Positions 17,236 to 25,824 of a stretch of 64,000 nt of DNA are shown one piece after another. This DNA is from Treponema sp. (GTDB lineage Bacteria > Spirochaetota > Spirochaetia > Treponematales > Breznakiellaceae). Position numbers and translations under genes: made by a program. The stretch spans positions 20,310-84,309 of the forward strand of contig WRLF01000013.1 of assembly GCA_009777735.1 (NCBI GenBank), in the 5' to 3' direction. The notes beneath the pieces were generated by a model. The model saw nothing but the letters and a program-made list of their open reading frames with translations, ran no database searches and was not told the origin of the DNA. Each line of letters begins with the position of its first letter. Position 1 is the stretch's first letter.

Positions 17236-17249
17236 CCTGATATATCAGG
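17236..17249. promoter_or_regulatory. Perfect 14-bp palindrome upstream of yajC operon
   Basis: The sequence CCTGATATATCAGG reads the same on both strands. It lies 53 bases upstream of the yajC start codon, in the short gap after the permease gene that is transcribed the same way. Its position would suit an operator or a binding site for a dimeric regulator, but no regulator is known from the sequence. Confidence 0.3.
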
Positions 17250-17320
17250 TTAGCATGGAAAGAAAAAGAAATTCAAGTAGCAGGATGCCTGAAGCCGTAG
17301 TACATTTCGAAGGCGGTTAA

Positions 17321-18592
17321 TTACCGCCAAATTAACCAGACGAAAACGGCGGAAGCAGCAACTGATATGAATGTAAACGGCAGGGCAACGGTAAGCCATT
17401 GGCTGAAATTTATGGGATCGTTGTGTTTCCGCAGAATACCCAGCGAAACCACATTTGCCGAAGCGCCAAAAGGAGTAAGGTTCCCCCCCATACAGGAGCC
17501 AATGAGCAGTGCAAACATATACAGTTCCGGCCGCAGACCAAGTTCGCTGCTTAATGATGCAGCAACCGGCAGCATGGCAATTATATACGGCACATTATCG
17601 ACAAAACCGGAAATAAAAACAGAAACCAGCGTGATCAATATAAATCCAAACAGTACATTATTTCCGATAAGCTGTAATAAAACACCCGCAAAATCATCCA
17701 GGATACCCGATGTTTCGACTGCTCCAATTACCAAAAAAATGCCCGCCAGAAAAAAAACTGTATCCCAATCAAGTTCTTTTAGCATTTTAAATGACTTTGC
17801 TGTTCCTTCTTTACGTATCAGCCAGTACCAAAAGAAGCCCAATACAGCCAGAGCTGCAACGAAAAAACCGGAAGCAACTGTAAGCCCGTTAAAAATAAAT
17901 GTTAATATGGCAAGTCCAATTATTTTAATTATCAGTAAAATAGCAGGAAATGAGGAAATGATAACATCCTTTTCAATTGTTACTTTTTCTTTACCGGTTT
18001 TTGAAAAGAAGCGGTATAAAAACAAGACCCCGGCAATCATGCCAATTTGGACTGCAAAGAAGATTGACGGCCTTCCGTTGAAAAAGAAAAAGTCATTAAA
18101 AGTATATCCTGCATAACTGGCAAATATCATTGATGGCGGATCCCCGACAAGCGTTGCCGTACCCTGAAGGTTTGACATTATCGCAAGGCCGACTATGAAC
18201 ATTCTGGGCTTAATGTTTAGTTTCCGGCAAAGTGCAAGGGCAACAGGAGCCATGACCAGGACAGTGGCTACATTTTCAACAAAAGCCGAGATGATACCCG
18301 TCATAACCAGGATCGCTACTATTGCAATTCCTGAATTGGGCGATTTAATCACGATAATATCTGCCAGGACAGCGGGGACCCGCGAATAGATAAATAGCTC
18401 TGCCAGCAAAAGGGCCCCAATAAATATTAATAGAACAGTGGGGTTTATAAACCCCAATGCTTCATGCGGGCTGAGTGCTCCCAATATCAGCATTAATGCC
18501 GCCGCGCTCAGGGCAGCCCAGGATTTCCGGTTGGGGAAAGCGATAATAAACCCATACATCACCACTGTAATCGCAAGTACAATCCATTTCAT
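17321..18592 (-). CDS. ArsB/NhaD-type ion transporter (SLC13-like permease)
   Basis: An inner-membrane transporter of 423 residues with about eleven hydrophobic helices. Motifs AFVENVATVLVMAPVALAL, SNLQGTATLVGDPPSMI and ISGFVDNVPYIIAMLPVA occur in the two inverted halves. They match the ion-transporter superfamily containing ArsB, NhaD and citrate/sulfate transporters. The substrate (arsenite, sodium/proton or a carboxylate) cannot be read from the sequence. It ends 54 bases before nothing else on that strand except clpP, which lies upstream in the same direction and may be cotranscribed. Confidence 0.8.
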   Translation of the reverse strand: MKWIVLAITVVMYGFIIAFPNRKSWAALSAAALMLILGALSPHEALGFINPTVLLIFIGALLLAELFIYSRVPAVLADIIVIKSPNSGIAIVAILVMTGIISAFVENVATVLVMAPVALALCRKLNIKPRMFIVGLAIMSNLQGTATLVGDPPSMIFASYAGYTFNDFFFFNGRPSIFFAVQIGMIAGVLFLYRFFSKTGKEKVTIEKDVIISSFPAILLIIKIIGLAILTFIFNGLTVASGFFVAALAVLGFFWYWLIRKEGTAKSFKMLKELDWDTVFFLAGIFLVIGAVETSGILDDFAGVLLQLIGNNVLFGFILITLVSVFISGFVDNVPYIIAMLPVAASLSSELGLRPELYMFALLIGSCMGGNLTPFGASANVVSLGILRKHNDPINFSQWLTVALPFTFISVAASAVFVWLIWR

Positions 18593-18646
18593 TCATTTAA
18601 AATATCAAGAAACCGTGATACTTCCAAGCTGCACTTGTCTCACAAA

Positions 18647-19249
18647 TTATATTTCGTCGCGGTTTACAATCACCCTGCTGATCAATCCATATTGTACCGC
18701 TTCCTGTGCGCTCATCCAGTAGTCGCGGTCAGTGTCTTTTTCGACCTGGGCGGCGGGGATACCTGTTTCTACGGCTATGAGGCTGTTTATTTTTTCCCGC
18801 AGTTTTTCCAGTTCTTTGGCGTGGATTTCAATATCAGTAGCGACACCGCGTATACCGGAAAGCGGCTGGTGAATGAGATAATGGCTGTTGGGCAGGCCAA
18901 TCCGCCGTTCCTTGGGAGCGGCAAGCTGGATGATTGCTGCGGCGCTGGCTACCAAACCCATACCTACGGTCCACACCGGCGGTTTGATAAAACGGATCAT
19001 GTCGAATATGGCATACCCCGCATCGGCATCACCGCCGGGCGAATCAATGAAAATCCGTACGGGCTCGTCGCCCGTTGCTTCCATCAGCAAAAGCTGGCGA
19101 ATGGTTTTTTCGGCAAGGCCTTTGCGAATCTCGCCTGAAAGCAGGATGGTTCGTGTTTTAAGCATCTTTCCGGCAAGCAGTTCCTGCCAGCTTTCAATTT
19201 TATCTTCTTCAAATTCGTCATCGTCGGTATCTTCATGAAAAAATCGCAT
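18647..19249 (-). CDS. clpP: ClpP-family serine protease
   Basis: Proteolytic subunit of a Clp-type ATP-dependent protease, 200 residues. The catalytic serine lies in GMGLVASAAAIIQ, the histidine in HYLIHQP and the aspartate region in EKDTDRDYWMS, so the triad is intact. FIDSPGGDADAGYAIFD is the usual oligomer-contact strand. The N-terminus carries an unusually acidic tract (HEDTDDDEFEED) in place of the short axial loop. This suggests a divergent paralogue whose ATPase partner contact may differ. No clpX lies beside it. ATG at 19249 follows GGAGG. Confidence 0.87.
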   Translation of the reverse strand: MRFFHEDTDDDEFEEDKIESWQELLAGKMLKTRTILLSGEIRKGLAEKTIRQLLLMEATGDEPVRIFIDSPGGDADAGYAIFDMIRFIKPPVWTVGMGLVASAAAIIQLAAPKERRIGLPNSHYLIHQPLSGIRGVATDIEIHAKELEKLREKINSLIAVETGIPAAQVEKDTDRDYWMSAQEAVQYGLISRVIVNRDEI

Positions 19250-19310
19250 TGCTGCCTCCGTTGCCTGTTAATAATATATTATATTAAATGATTAGGGACA
19301 GTGATAACAA

Positions 19311-19377
19311 GAGGGCATAAGACTCACAAACCCCATTGTTCGCTACATTACTGGTTAAACCAGCAATGTATGCCCTC
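19311..19377. repeat. Nested inverted repeat between clpP and fhs
   Basis: A perfect 9-bp inverted repeat (GAGGGCATA at 19311-19319, TATGCCCTC at 19369-19377) encloses a second hairpin with arms at 19345-19356 and 19358-19369 that contains CTGGTT/AACCAG. It lies in the 509-base gap between the divergent clpP and fhs genes. It may be a bidirectional terminator-like or regulatory structure; there is no T-run. Confidence 0.45.
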
Positions 19378-19758
19378 CTAATGCACACTTATGCGGGGCC
19401 TGTCAGCGACCAAGCGCACCGCGGGGCGGCGGGACGGCAAAACATTCGCCGGATTCTCTGCTGGAGAAGACGAGCGAGAAAAATCAAAAATTGCATACAG
19501 TAAATACTGCCCGGTACACAAAGCATGAGTACAACACAAGCTTACACACTTCCTGAAAACATGAAGGATAATACATACCGGGCAGTGGCTTCGCAAGCAG
19601 ATTCCCCGGCATGTTTTGCAGGCACGCTGCCCCGCCCGCCGCCGGTTTGTTACCAGGCAGATACATGAGGCAATACGCTACGGCATCACAACGCGGTGGC
19701 TGGACTTTTTCCCCTGCTTGTCCCATCATACATGTATACAATTGCACAGGAGGGAAAT
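19378..19758 (+). promoter_or_regulatory. Structured leader region upstream of fhs
   Basis: This 380-base stretch has no credible gene. It contains a perfect 11-bp inverted repeat, ACTGCCCGGTA at 19506-19516 and TACCGGGCAGT at 19576-19586, enclosing a 59-base loop. The right arm could alternatively pair with CTGCCC at 19627-19632, giving two mutually exclusive folds, which is a common layout for riboswitches and attenuators. It does not match the tetrahydrofolate riboswitch pattern that I know. A good AGGAGGG site lies at 19748-19754 just before the fhs start. Confidence 0.4.
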
Positions 19759-21477
19759 ATGGCGGGGATTATAAAGTTTACCGGTTCTGACATTGCAATA
19801 GCACAGGCGGTATACCCGGAACATACGCTCCCTATTGATGAAATTGCCAAAAAAGCGGGCATCCCTGATGAATACATCGAACACTATGGAAAATACAAGG
19901 CAAAAGTTGACTGCAACTTCTTGCTGAAAAATAAAGACAAACCAGACGGCAAGTTAATCCTGGTAACGGCAATTACCCCCACTCCGGCAGGCGAAGGCAA
20001 GACAACCACAACAGTGGGCGTTTCCGACGGGCTTGCAAAAATAGGCAAGAACGTGCTTGTTGCCCTGCGGGAACCTTCGTTAGGGCCTGTTTTCGGAGTA
20101 AAAGGCGGTGCGGCGGGCGGCGGATGGGCGCAGCTTATCCCTATGGAAGACCTTAACCTGCACTTTACCGGTGATTTTCACGCTATCGGCGCGGCAAACA
20201 ATTTGCTTGCCGCCATTATTGACAATCATATATTTCAGGGGAACAGTCTGGGCATCGACCCCCGTAAAATTTCCTGGCGAAGATGCGTTGACATGAATGA
20301 CCGCCAACTCCGTTTTGTCATTGACGGCCTGGGCGGCAAGGCAAACGGTATCCCCCGCGAAGACGGCTACGACATTACCGTAGCATCGGAAATCATGGCA
20401 ATCCTCTGCCTGGCATCCGATATTAACGACCTGAAACTCCGGCTGGGGCGGATCATCATTGGCTATACCTACGGAAAACAGTCGGACGGCAGTGAAAAGC
20501 CGGTTACCGCAGCGCAGCTTAAAGCCCAGGGGGCCATGGCAGCATTGTTGAAAGATGCCCTCAAACCAAATCTGATACAAACCCTTGAAGGTACGCCGGC
20601 ATTTGTTCACGGCGGCCCATTTGCCAATATTGCCCACGGCTGTAACTCGATCATGGCGACAAAAATGGCCCTTAAGTGCGCGGATTATGTTGTTACCGAA
20701 GCCGGCTTCGGCGCGGATTTAGGTGCGGAAAAATTTCTTGATATAAAATGCCGCTTTGGGGGGATCAAACCGTCGGCGGTTATCATTGTTACCACCGTCC
20801 GTGCTCTCAAGTCACACGGCGGCGTAAAAAAAACCGATCTTGAAAAGGAAAACCTTGCCGCTCTGGAAGCGGGACTGCCGAATCTGCTGCAGCATGTCGA
20901 AAACATCACTCAGGTGTATAAACTCCCGGCGGTAGTGGCCGTCAATGCCTTCCCCAAAGATACGAAAGCTGAACTTGATCTTGTTGAAAAAAAATGCCGG
21001 GAGCTGGGCGTTAATGCGGCGCTTTCCGAAGTGTGGGCAAAAGGCGGCGAAGGCGGCATAAAAGTTGCCGAAGAAGTGGTGAAGCTCTGCGAACAGCCCA
21101 ACAACTTTGAATATGCCTACGATCTTAATCTTTCAGTCAGGGAAAAAATTGAAGCCATCGCACGGAAAATCTACCGCGCAGACGGCGTTTCTATTCTTCC
21201 CGCCGCTCAAAAGCAAATTGAACAGCTTGAAAAATTTGGCCTGGATAAAGTCCCTGTCTGTATGGCAAAAACCCAGTACAGTTTCTCCGATGACCCCTTG
21301 CTTATGGGTGCGCCGAAAGGCTGGACGCTGACTGTGCGGAACATAAAAATCTCGGCAGGCGCGGGTTTTATCGTGGCTCTTACCGGCGAAATAATGACCA
21401 TGCCCGGTCTGCCTCCAACTCCCGCCGCAGAAAAAATCGACGTGGACAATACCGGCAGGATTTCGGGGTTGTTTTAA
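19759..21477 (+). CDS. fhs: Formate-tetrahydrofolate ligase
   Basis: Joins formate to tetrahydrofolate with ATP, giving 10-formyl-THF for one-carbon metabolism and, in acetogens, for the methyl branch of the Wood-Ljungdahl pathway. The 572-residue product begins at the ATG at 19759, chosen for AGGAGGG just upstream; an in-frame ATG 63 bases earlier has no such site. It shows the P-loop [51 protein letters not shown] and [15 protein letters not shown] ([15 protein letters not shown]) motifs. Length and motifs are normal. No other pathway genes are adjacent. Confidence 0.96.
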   Translation: MAGIIKFTGSDIAIAQAVYPEHTLPIDEIAKKAGIPDEYIEHYGKYKAKVDCNFLLKNKDKPDGKLILVTAITPTPAGEGKTTTTVGVSDGLAKIGKNVLVALREPSLGPVFGVKGGAAGGGWAQLIPMEDLNLHFTGDFHAIGAANNLLAAIIDNHIFQGNSLGIDPRKISWRRCVDMNDRQLRFVIDGLGGKANGIPREDGYDITVASEIMAILCLASDINDLKLRLGRIIIGYTYGKQSDGSEKPVTAAQLKAQGAMAALLKDALKPNLIQTLEGTPAFVHGGPFANIAHGCNSIMATKMALKCADYVVTEAGFGADLGAEKFLDIKCRFGGIKPSAVIIVTTVRALKSHGGVKKTDLEKENLAALEAGLPNLLQHVENITQVYKLPAVVAVNAFPKDTKAELDLVEKKCRELGVNAALSEVWAKGGEGGIKVAEEVVKLCEQPNNFEYAYDLNLSVREKIEAIARKIYRADGVSILPAAQKQIEQLEKFGLDKVPVCMAKTQYSFSDDPLLMGAPKGWTLTVRNIKISAGAGFIVALTGEIMTMPGLPPTPAAEKIDVDNTGRISGLF

Positions 21478-21587
21478 AGGCTATTAAATTCCTGATCCAT
21501 AAATTACCGCCGGAGAAAAACCTCTTGACAATAACCTCAAAAATTCGCATTGTACGTAGTAGAGCAAATACTTGCTAAAAACTGATG

Positions 21588-21660
21588 ATTAAGGGCGGCA
21601 TTGATGTGCCGTCGCCGGGCGGAGCGGCGCATTTTTGTGTGTCATGTCAATGATACGAGC
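21588..21660 (+). promoter_or_regulatory. Possible structured leader of potABCD
   Basis: Between fhs and potA a GC-rich stretch can fold as a small multibranch structure. GGGC near 21593 and GCCC near 21659 can close it. Inside are GGCA-loop-TGCC and the hairpin CGCCG-GGCGGAG-CGGCG. I recognise no riboswitch class, so this is only a fold proposal. Confidence 0.28.
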
Positions 21661-21701
21661 CCACAAGGGAGGCTGGAAGAAACAGGTTGAAAGGAAGCGA
21701 T

Positions 21702-22811
21702 GTGGTCGTCACAGGGATTTCTAAATCCTTTGACAGCTTTATGGCGCTCAATAATGTGAGCATTGAGATAAAAAAGGGAGAATTTTTTTCCCTGTTGGGG
21801 CCTTCCGGCTGCGGAAAAACTACCCTTCTCCGAATTTTGGCCGGGTTTGAGCATCCCGACAGCGGATCGGTCACCTTTGACGGACATGATGTACTTCATG
21901 TGCCGCCGGAAAGACGGCAGGCCAATACCGTGTTTCAAAACTACGCCCTGTTTCCCCATCTTACGGTATTCGAAAACATTGCCTTTTCAAAGCGGCTTAA
22001 AAACACGGCAAAGAGCGATATTGAAAATAAAGTGGATGAGTACATCCACCTGGTACAACTGGAAGGCCATGCACATAAAAAGCCCAACCAGCTTTCCGGC
22101 GGGCAAAAACAACGGGTAGCCATTGCCCGCGCCCTGATAAACGAACCAAGCGTACTGCTGCTTGATGAGCCGTTGTCCGCACTGGACGCAAAACTCCGCC
22201 ACCACATGCTTATCGAACTGGACGAAATCCACGATAAAACCGGCGTTACTTTTATCTATGTTACCCATGACCAGCAGGAAGCCCTTTCAGTATCCGACAG
22301 ACTGGCGGTGATGGATCAAGGCAATGTACTGCAAGTTGGCACCCCCCACGACATTTACGAGAGCCCTGCTACTGATTTTGTGGCGCGTTTTATCGGTGAG
22401 ACAAATCTTTTTGACGCTGCGGTGATTAGCGTAGAAAAGATGAACCGTGACTGGGAAGAATATATGGCGGAACTCGATGTTCCGGAACTGGGACGGATAA
22501 AAGTTACCACCGTAGACAAGGTACAGACCGGTCAGACGGTAAGCTTTACCATACGGCCGGAAAAAATTGTTATAACCAAGGAGCGGCCCACAACGAAGCG
22601 AGAGATCAACCTTTTCCAGGGAATGGTAGACGAGCCGATTTATTCCGGTTTCCAGACAAAGTTTTATGTCAAGGTGATGGACAATCTCATTATCAGGGTG
22701 ATAAAACAGCATGCCAATTATTCGGACGAAGGTCCTGATATTCGATGGAAAGACTCGGTCTTTCTTTCCTGGAGTGCCGACGACGGCTACATTGTCGAGG
22801 TAAAGAATTGA
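21702..22811 (+). CDS. potA: Spermidine/putrescine ABC transporter ATPase
   Basis: Energises polyamine uptake. I prefer the GTG at 21702, with AAGGA six bases upstream, giving 369 residues; a TTG at 21687 would add five. Walker A is GPSGCGKTT, the signature LSGGQKQRVAIARAL, Walker B LLLDEPLSALD and the switch histidine is in YVTHDQ. A C-terminal TOBE-type regulatory domain (residues about 245-365) includes FTIRPEKIVI. The stop overlaps the potB start by 4 bases. Gene order potA-potB-potC-potD is the usual one. Confidence 0.93.
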   Translation: MVVTGISKSFDSFMALNNVSIEIKKGEFFSLLGPSGCGKTTLLRILAGFEHPDSGSVTFDGHDVLHVPPERRQANTVFQNYALFPHLTVFENIAFSKRLKNTAKSDIENKVDEYIHLVQLEGHAHKKPNQLSGGQKQRVAIARALINEPSVLLLDEPLSALDAKLRHHMLIELDEIHDKTGVTFIYVTHDQQEALSVSDRLAVMDQGNVLQVGTPHDIYESPATDFVARFIGETNLFDAAVISVEKMNRDWEEYMAELDVPELGRIKVTTVDKVQTGQTVSFTIRPEKIVITKERPTTKREINLFQGMVDEPIYSGFQTKFYVKVMDNLIIRVIKQHANYSDEGPDIRWKDSVFLSWSADDGYIVEVKN

Positions 22812-23725
22812 ACCCGCTGAATAAAGCCGGTGAAGGCCTGGAACTTGCACATAAGCGCAGTGCGTTAAAGCGCGGACGCAACCTTGGACCCCTGTATTCC
22901 GGCCCCATGACACTATGGTTTACCCTGTTCTTCCTCGCTCCCATTGTTATCATCATTGCGTATAGTTTTCTGAGAAGAGGGTTATACGGCGGAGTAGTGC
23001 CGGAATTTTCACTTGACGCATACCGTTATTTAAGTGACAGTGTATTTTTAAGAATTACATTTCGTACTCTCATTACGGCTGTCATATCAACCATAATAAC
23101 CATTTTAATTGCTCTGCCCTGCGGGTACTTCATGGCCAGAAGTAAATACCAGACATATCTCCTGCTTTTAATCATTATTCCGTTTTGGACAAACTTTTTG
23201 ATAAGGGTGTTTGCCTGGATGAACATTTTGGGAAATAACGGTTTTGTAAACGAATTTTTGCTTCGCATTGGTTTTTTGGCCCAGCCCGTTCAATTTCTCT
23301 ACAACCAAAATGCCGTTGTGCTTGTACTGGTGTATATGTACCTGCCCTACGCTATACTGCCCTTATTTTCAAGTATTGACAAATTTGATTTCTCCCTGCT
23401 GGAAGCGGCCCGCGATTTGGGAGCAAGCAAGTTTACCTCTCTTGTAAAAATACTGCTTCCCAATGTACGCGGCGGTATATTAACGGCGGTGTTGTTTACG
23501 TTTATTCCGATTTTTGGAGCGTATGCAGTGCCGCTTCTCGTTGGCGGCAGGGATTCCTACATGCTGGGCAATATCATCGCCGATCAGCTTACGAAGTCAC
23601 GTAACTGGCCCCGTGCTGCGGCAATTTCAATGGTACTAACGATGGTGACAACTGCGGGAGTTTTGATAACAATGAATATACAGCGGAAAGATACTTCGCG
23701 GCAGATCGAGGGGAAAAAAGTATGA
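22808..23725 (+). CDS. potB: Spermidine/putrescine ABC transporter permease PotB
   Basis: Inner-membrane channel subunit of the polyamine importer. I place the start at the TTG at 22808, which overlaps the potA stop (TTGA) and follows GAGG with suitable spacing, giving 305 residues. The open frame extends into potA, but that part encodes no membrane helix. Six helices follow, with the cytoplasmic EAA loop LLEAARDLGASKFTSLVKILLP. Its stop overlaps the potC start by 4 bases (ATGA). Confidence 0.92.
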   Translation: MNPLNKAGEGLELAHKRSALKRGRNLGPLYSGPMTLWFTLFFLAPIVIIIAYSFLRRGLYGGVVPEFSLDAYRYLSDSVFLRITFRTLITAVISTIITILIALPCGYFMARSKYQTYLLLLIIIPFWTNFLIRVFAWMNILGNNGFVNEFLLRIGFLAQPVQFLYNQNAVVLVLVYMYLPYAILPLFSSIDKFDFSLLEAARDLGASKFTSLVKILLPNVRGGILTAVLFTFIPIFGAYAVPLLVGGRDSYMLGNIIADQLTKSRNWPRAAAISMVLTMVTTAGVLITMNIQRKDTSRQIEGKKV

Positions 23726-24594
23726 GCTTCGCTGTCATAGTCCGCAATGCAATCACCTCTTTTATGCCCGTTAAACAGGGAGAAGATGCCCGCCACGCCA
23801 GACGAGCATTCAGGCGGCATGTTTCTTTTTCCCGTGTTGTCTTTATCATCACCATTATATTTCTTTTTCTGCCTCTTCTGGTACTTGTCATGTATTCGTT
23901 TAACGATTCTGCGGGGATGAACTGGACCGGTTTTTCCATGCGCTGGTACCGGCGGCTGTTTACGTCACGGGAATTGTGGCGGGCTTTGTCCAACAGCGTT
24001 ATAGTAGCCGTTTCTTCCGCTGTTACTGCGACAGTAATCGGCACCATAGGCGCGATTGGAGTAAACTGGTACCGGTTTAAACTGCGTTCCTATGTGCAGA
24101 CCATTTCTTTTATGCCTATGGTACTGCCGGAAATAATTATCGGAGTATCGCTTTCGATTTTTTTTGCGGGTATAGGAATACCTCTGGGGCTGTTTACCAT
24201 TTATCTCGCCCATACAACATTTAACCTTCCGTTTGTTTTCCTGATGGTTATGGCCAGGCTGGACGAGTTTGATTTTTCCATTATTGAAGCAGCCCATGAC
24301 CTGGGTGCAAGTGAAAGGCAAACGCTGTTCAAGGTAATACTGCCGATCTGCATGCCCGGTATTTTATCCGGTTTTTTAACTGCCATCACCCTGTCTCTGG
24401 AAGATTTTGTCATTACGTTTTTCGTCGCGGGGCCGGGATCCTCAACGCTGCCGATATTTATCTATTCGGCCATAACCCGCCGGGGCGGCATTACTCCCAT
24501 TATCAGTGCCCTCTCGGTAGTAATGATTTTTGGAACAGTAATACTGTGTATTGCATTAAGGAATTTTCTGAAATTTATAGCAGTAAAAAAATAA
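23722..24594 (+). CDS. potC: Spermidine/putrescine ABC transporter permease PotC
   Basis: Second channel subunit, 290 residues, with six predicted helices and the EAA loop IIEAAHDLGASERQTLFKVILP. The segment SLEDFVITFFVAGPGSSTLPI is typical of PotC. A charged N-terminal stretch of about 35 residues, rich in Arg and His, precedes the first helix. It is translationally coupled to potB and followed by potD after 70 bases. Confidence 0.93.
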   Translation: MSFAVIVRNAITSFMPVKQGEDARHARRAFRRHVSFSRVVFIITIIFLFLPLLVLVMYSFNDSAGMNWTGFSMRWYRRLFTSRELWRALSNSVIVAVSSAVTATVIGTIGAIGVNWYRFKLRSYVQTISFMPMVLPEIIIGVSLSIFFAGIGIPLGLFTIYLAHTTFNLPFVFLMVMARLDEFDFSIIEAAHDLGASERQTLFKVILPICMPGILSGFLTAITLSLEDFVITFFVAGPGSSTLPIFIYSAITRRGGITPIISALSVVMIFGTVILCIALRNFLKFIAVKK

Positions 24595-24664
24595 TTTCAT
24601 TTTTATTTAGGGAATTTGTGCGGGTTTCTGTAAGCCCCTCAAAAATATATTTTAGGAGGAAGAT

Positions 24665-25699
24665 ATGAAAAGGAACATTGTCTTCATGGTTTTAGCGGCG
24701 CTCATAGCGCCGGTAATGGTCTCTTGCGGCGGTCCCAGGCTGAAAATTTACAACTGGACGTATTATACGCCGGACTCGGTTATTGAAAAATTCGAACAGG
24801 AGTTTAATGTCAGGGTAATTTACGATGAATTTGCCTCAAATGAGGATATGTTTGCCAAGCTCAAATCCGGGGGCAGCGGCTACGACATCGTTTTCCCGTC
24901 AGGTGATTATGTACCAATTATGATCCGCGAAGGAATGCTTGCGGAAATCGATCATTCAAAAATGTCCAATTTGGGAAATGTTGACCCGGAAATACGGCAA
25001 AAGGCGATCTACGATCCGAATATGAATTATTCGGTACCTTACTATTATGGCGCTGCGGGCATAACGGTAAATACAGCAATGGTTCCCGATTTCGACAGAA
25101 GCTGGTCGATTTTCAGCCGTGAGGATCTCGGTAGCCGTATGACATTGCTCGATGATATCCGGGAAGTGTTTGGCGGTGCTCTTACCCACCTGGGTTTTTC
25201 GGTAAATGCCACAAACGAGGCCGAGATCATTACAGCCAGAAATCTCATCAATAACTTATGGAAACCGAATATTGTTAAATTTGATGCAGAGTCATTCGGC
25301 AAAGGTTATGCCAACGGTGACTTTTGGGTAGTGCATGGTTTTGCCGAAGTTGTCTTTGAAGAAATTGCCGACAATCCCCAGATGTTAAGTGATACTGTTT
25401 TCTTTATCCCGGATGAAGGCGGTCCGGCTTTTATTGACAATATGGTCATACTCAGAGGATCGAGAAACATTGATCTGGCCCACCAATTTATTGACTTTAT
25501 CCACCGGCCTGATATATACGCAGAATTTGTTGACACATTTAATTTTCCCGCCACGGCGAATGTCCCCGCCCGCCGGCTTGTTACCAGTGAACCGCTGTAC
25601 ACCGTTGAAGACCTGGTAAACACAGAACTGGTTTATGATGTTGACGATGCGCTGGAATACTACACCGAAGCCTGGTTTAATACAATTAGAATAGACTAA
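24665..25699 (+). CDS. potD: Spermidine/putrescine-binding lipoprotein PotD
   Basis: Captures polyamines for PotABC. The 344-residue product is a lipoprotein with lipobox MVSC (Cys21). The mature part begins LKIYNWTYYTPDSVIEKFE, the classic PotD/PotF opening, and contains GGSGYDIVFPSGDYV, VPYYYGAAGI and the late segment HRPDIYAEFVDTFNFPATAN. AGGAGG sits just before the ATG. As usual in spirochaetes, the binding protein is lipid-anchored rather than free in the periplasm. Confidence 0.94.
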   Translation: MKRNIVFMVLAALIAPVMVSCGGPRLKIYNWTYYTPDSVIEKFEQEFNVRVIYDEFASNEDMFAKLKSGGSGYDIVFPSGDYVPIMIREGMLAEIDHSKMSNLGNVDPEIRQKAIYDPNMNYSVPYYYGAAGITVNTAMVPDFDRSWSIFSREDLGSRMTLLDDIREVFGGALTHLGFSVNATNEAEIITARNLINNLWKPNIVKFDAESFGKGYANGDFWVVHGFAEVVFEEIADNPQMLSDTVFFIPDEGGPAFIDNMVILRGSRNIDLAHQFIDFIHRPDIYAEFVDTFNFPATANVPARRLVTSEPLYTVEDLVNTELVYDVDDALEYYTEAWFNTIRID

Positions 25700-25722
25700 T
25701 CATCCAGTCCTGTAGGCAATTG

Positions 25723-25746
25723 AGGCAGGAATGCTACTTCCTGCCT
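25723..25746 (+). terminator. Hairpin after potD
   Basis: A perfect 9-bp stem (AGGCAGGAA and TTCCTGCCT) with a 6-base loop lies 24 bases after the potD stop. It lacks a clear T-run, so it may slow transcription or protect the mRNA end rather than act as a full intrinsic terminator. Confidence 0.45.
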
Positions 25747-25824
25747 TCTGCCTTCCGTACCCGCGGAATAGCATAATGGAATTTAATTACTATTCCTGCG
25801 TGCAATGGGTTGATATACTAATTT

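Noticed and set aside
19378..19758. SRP RNA, tmRNA, RNase P RNA or tetrahydrofolate riboswitch before fhs
   Set aside because: The invariant segments I know for these RNAs (for example GGAAGGAAGCAGCC of SRP RNA) are not present.
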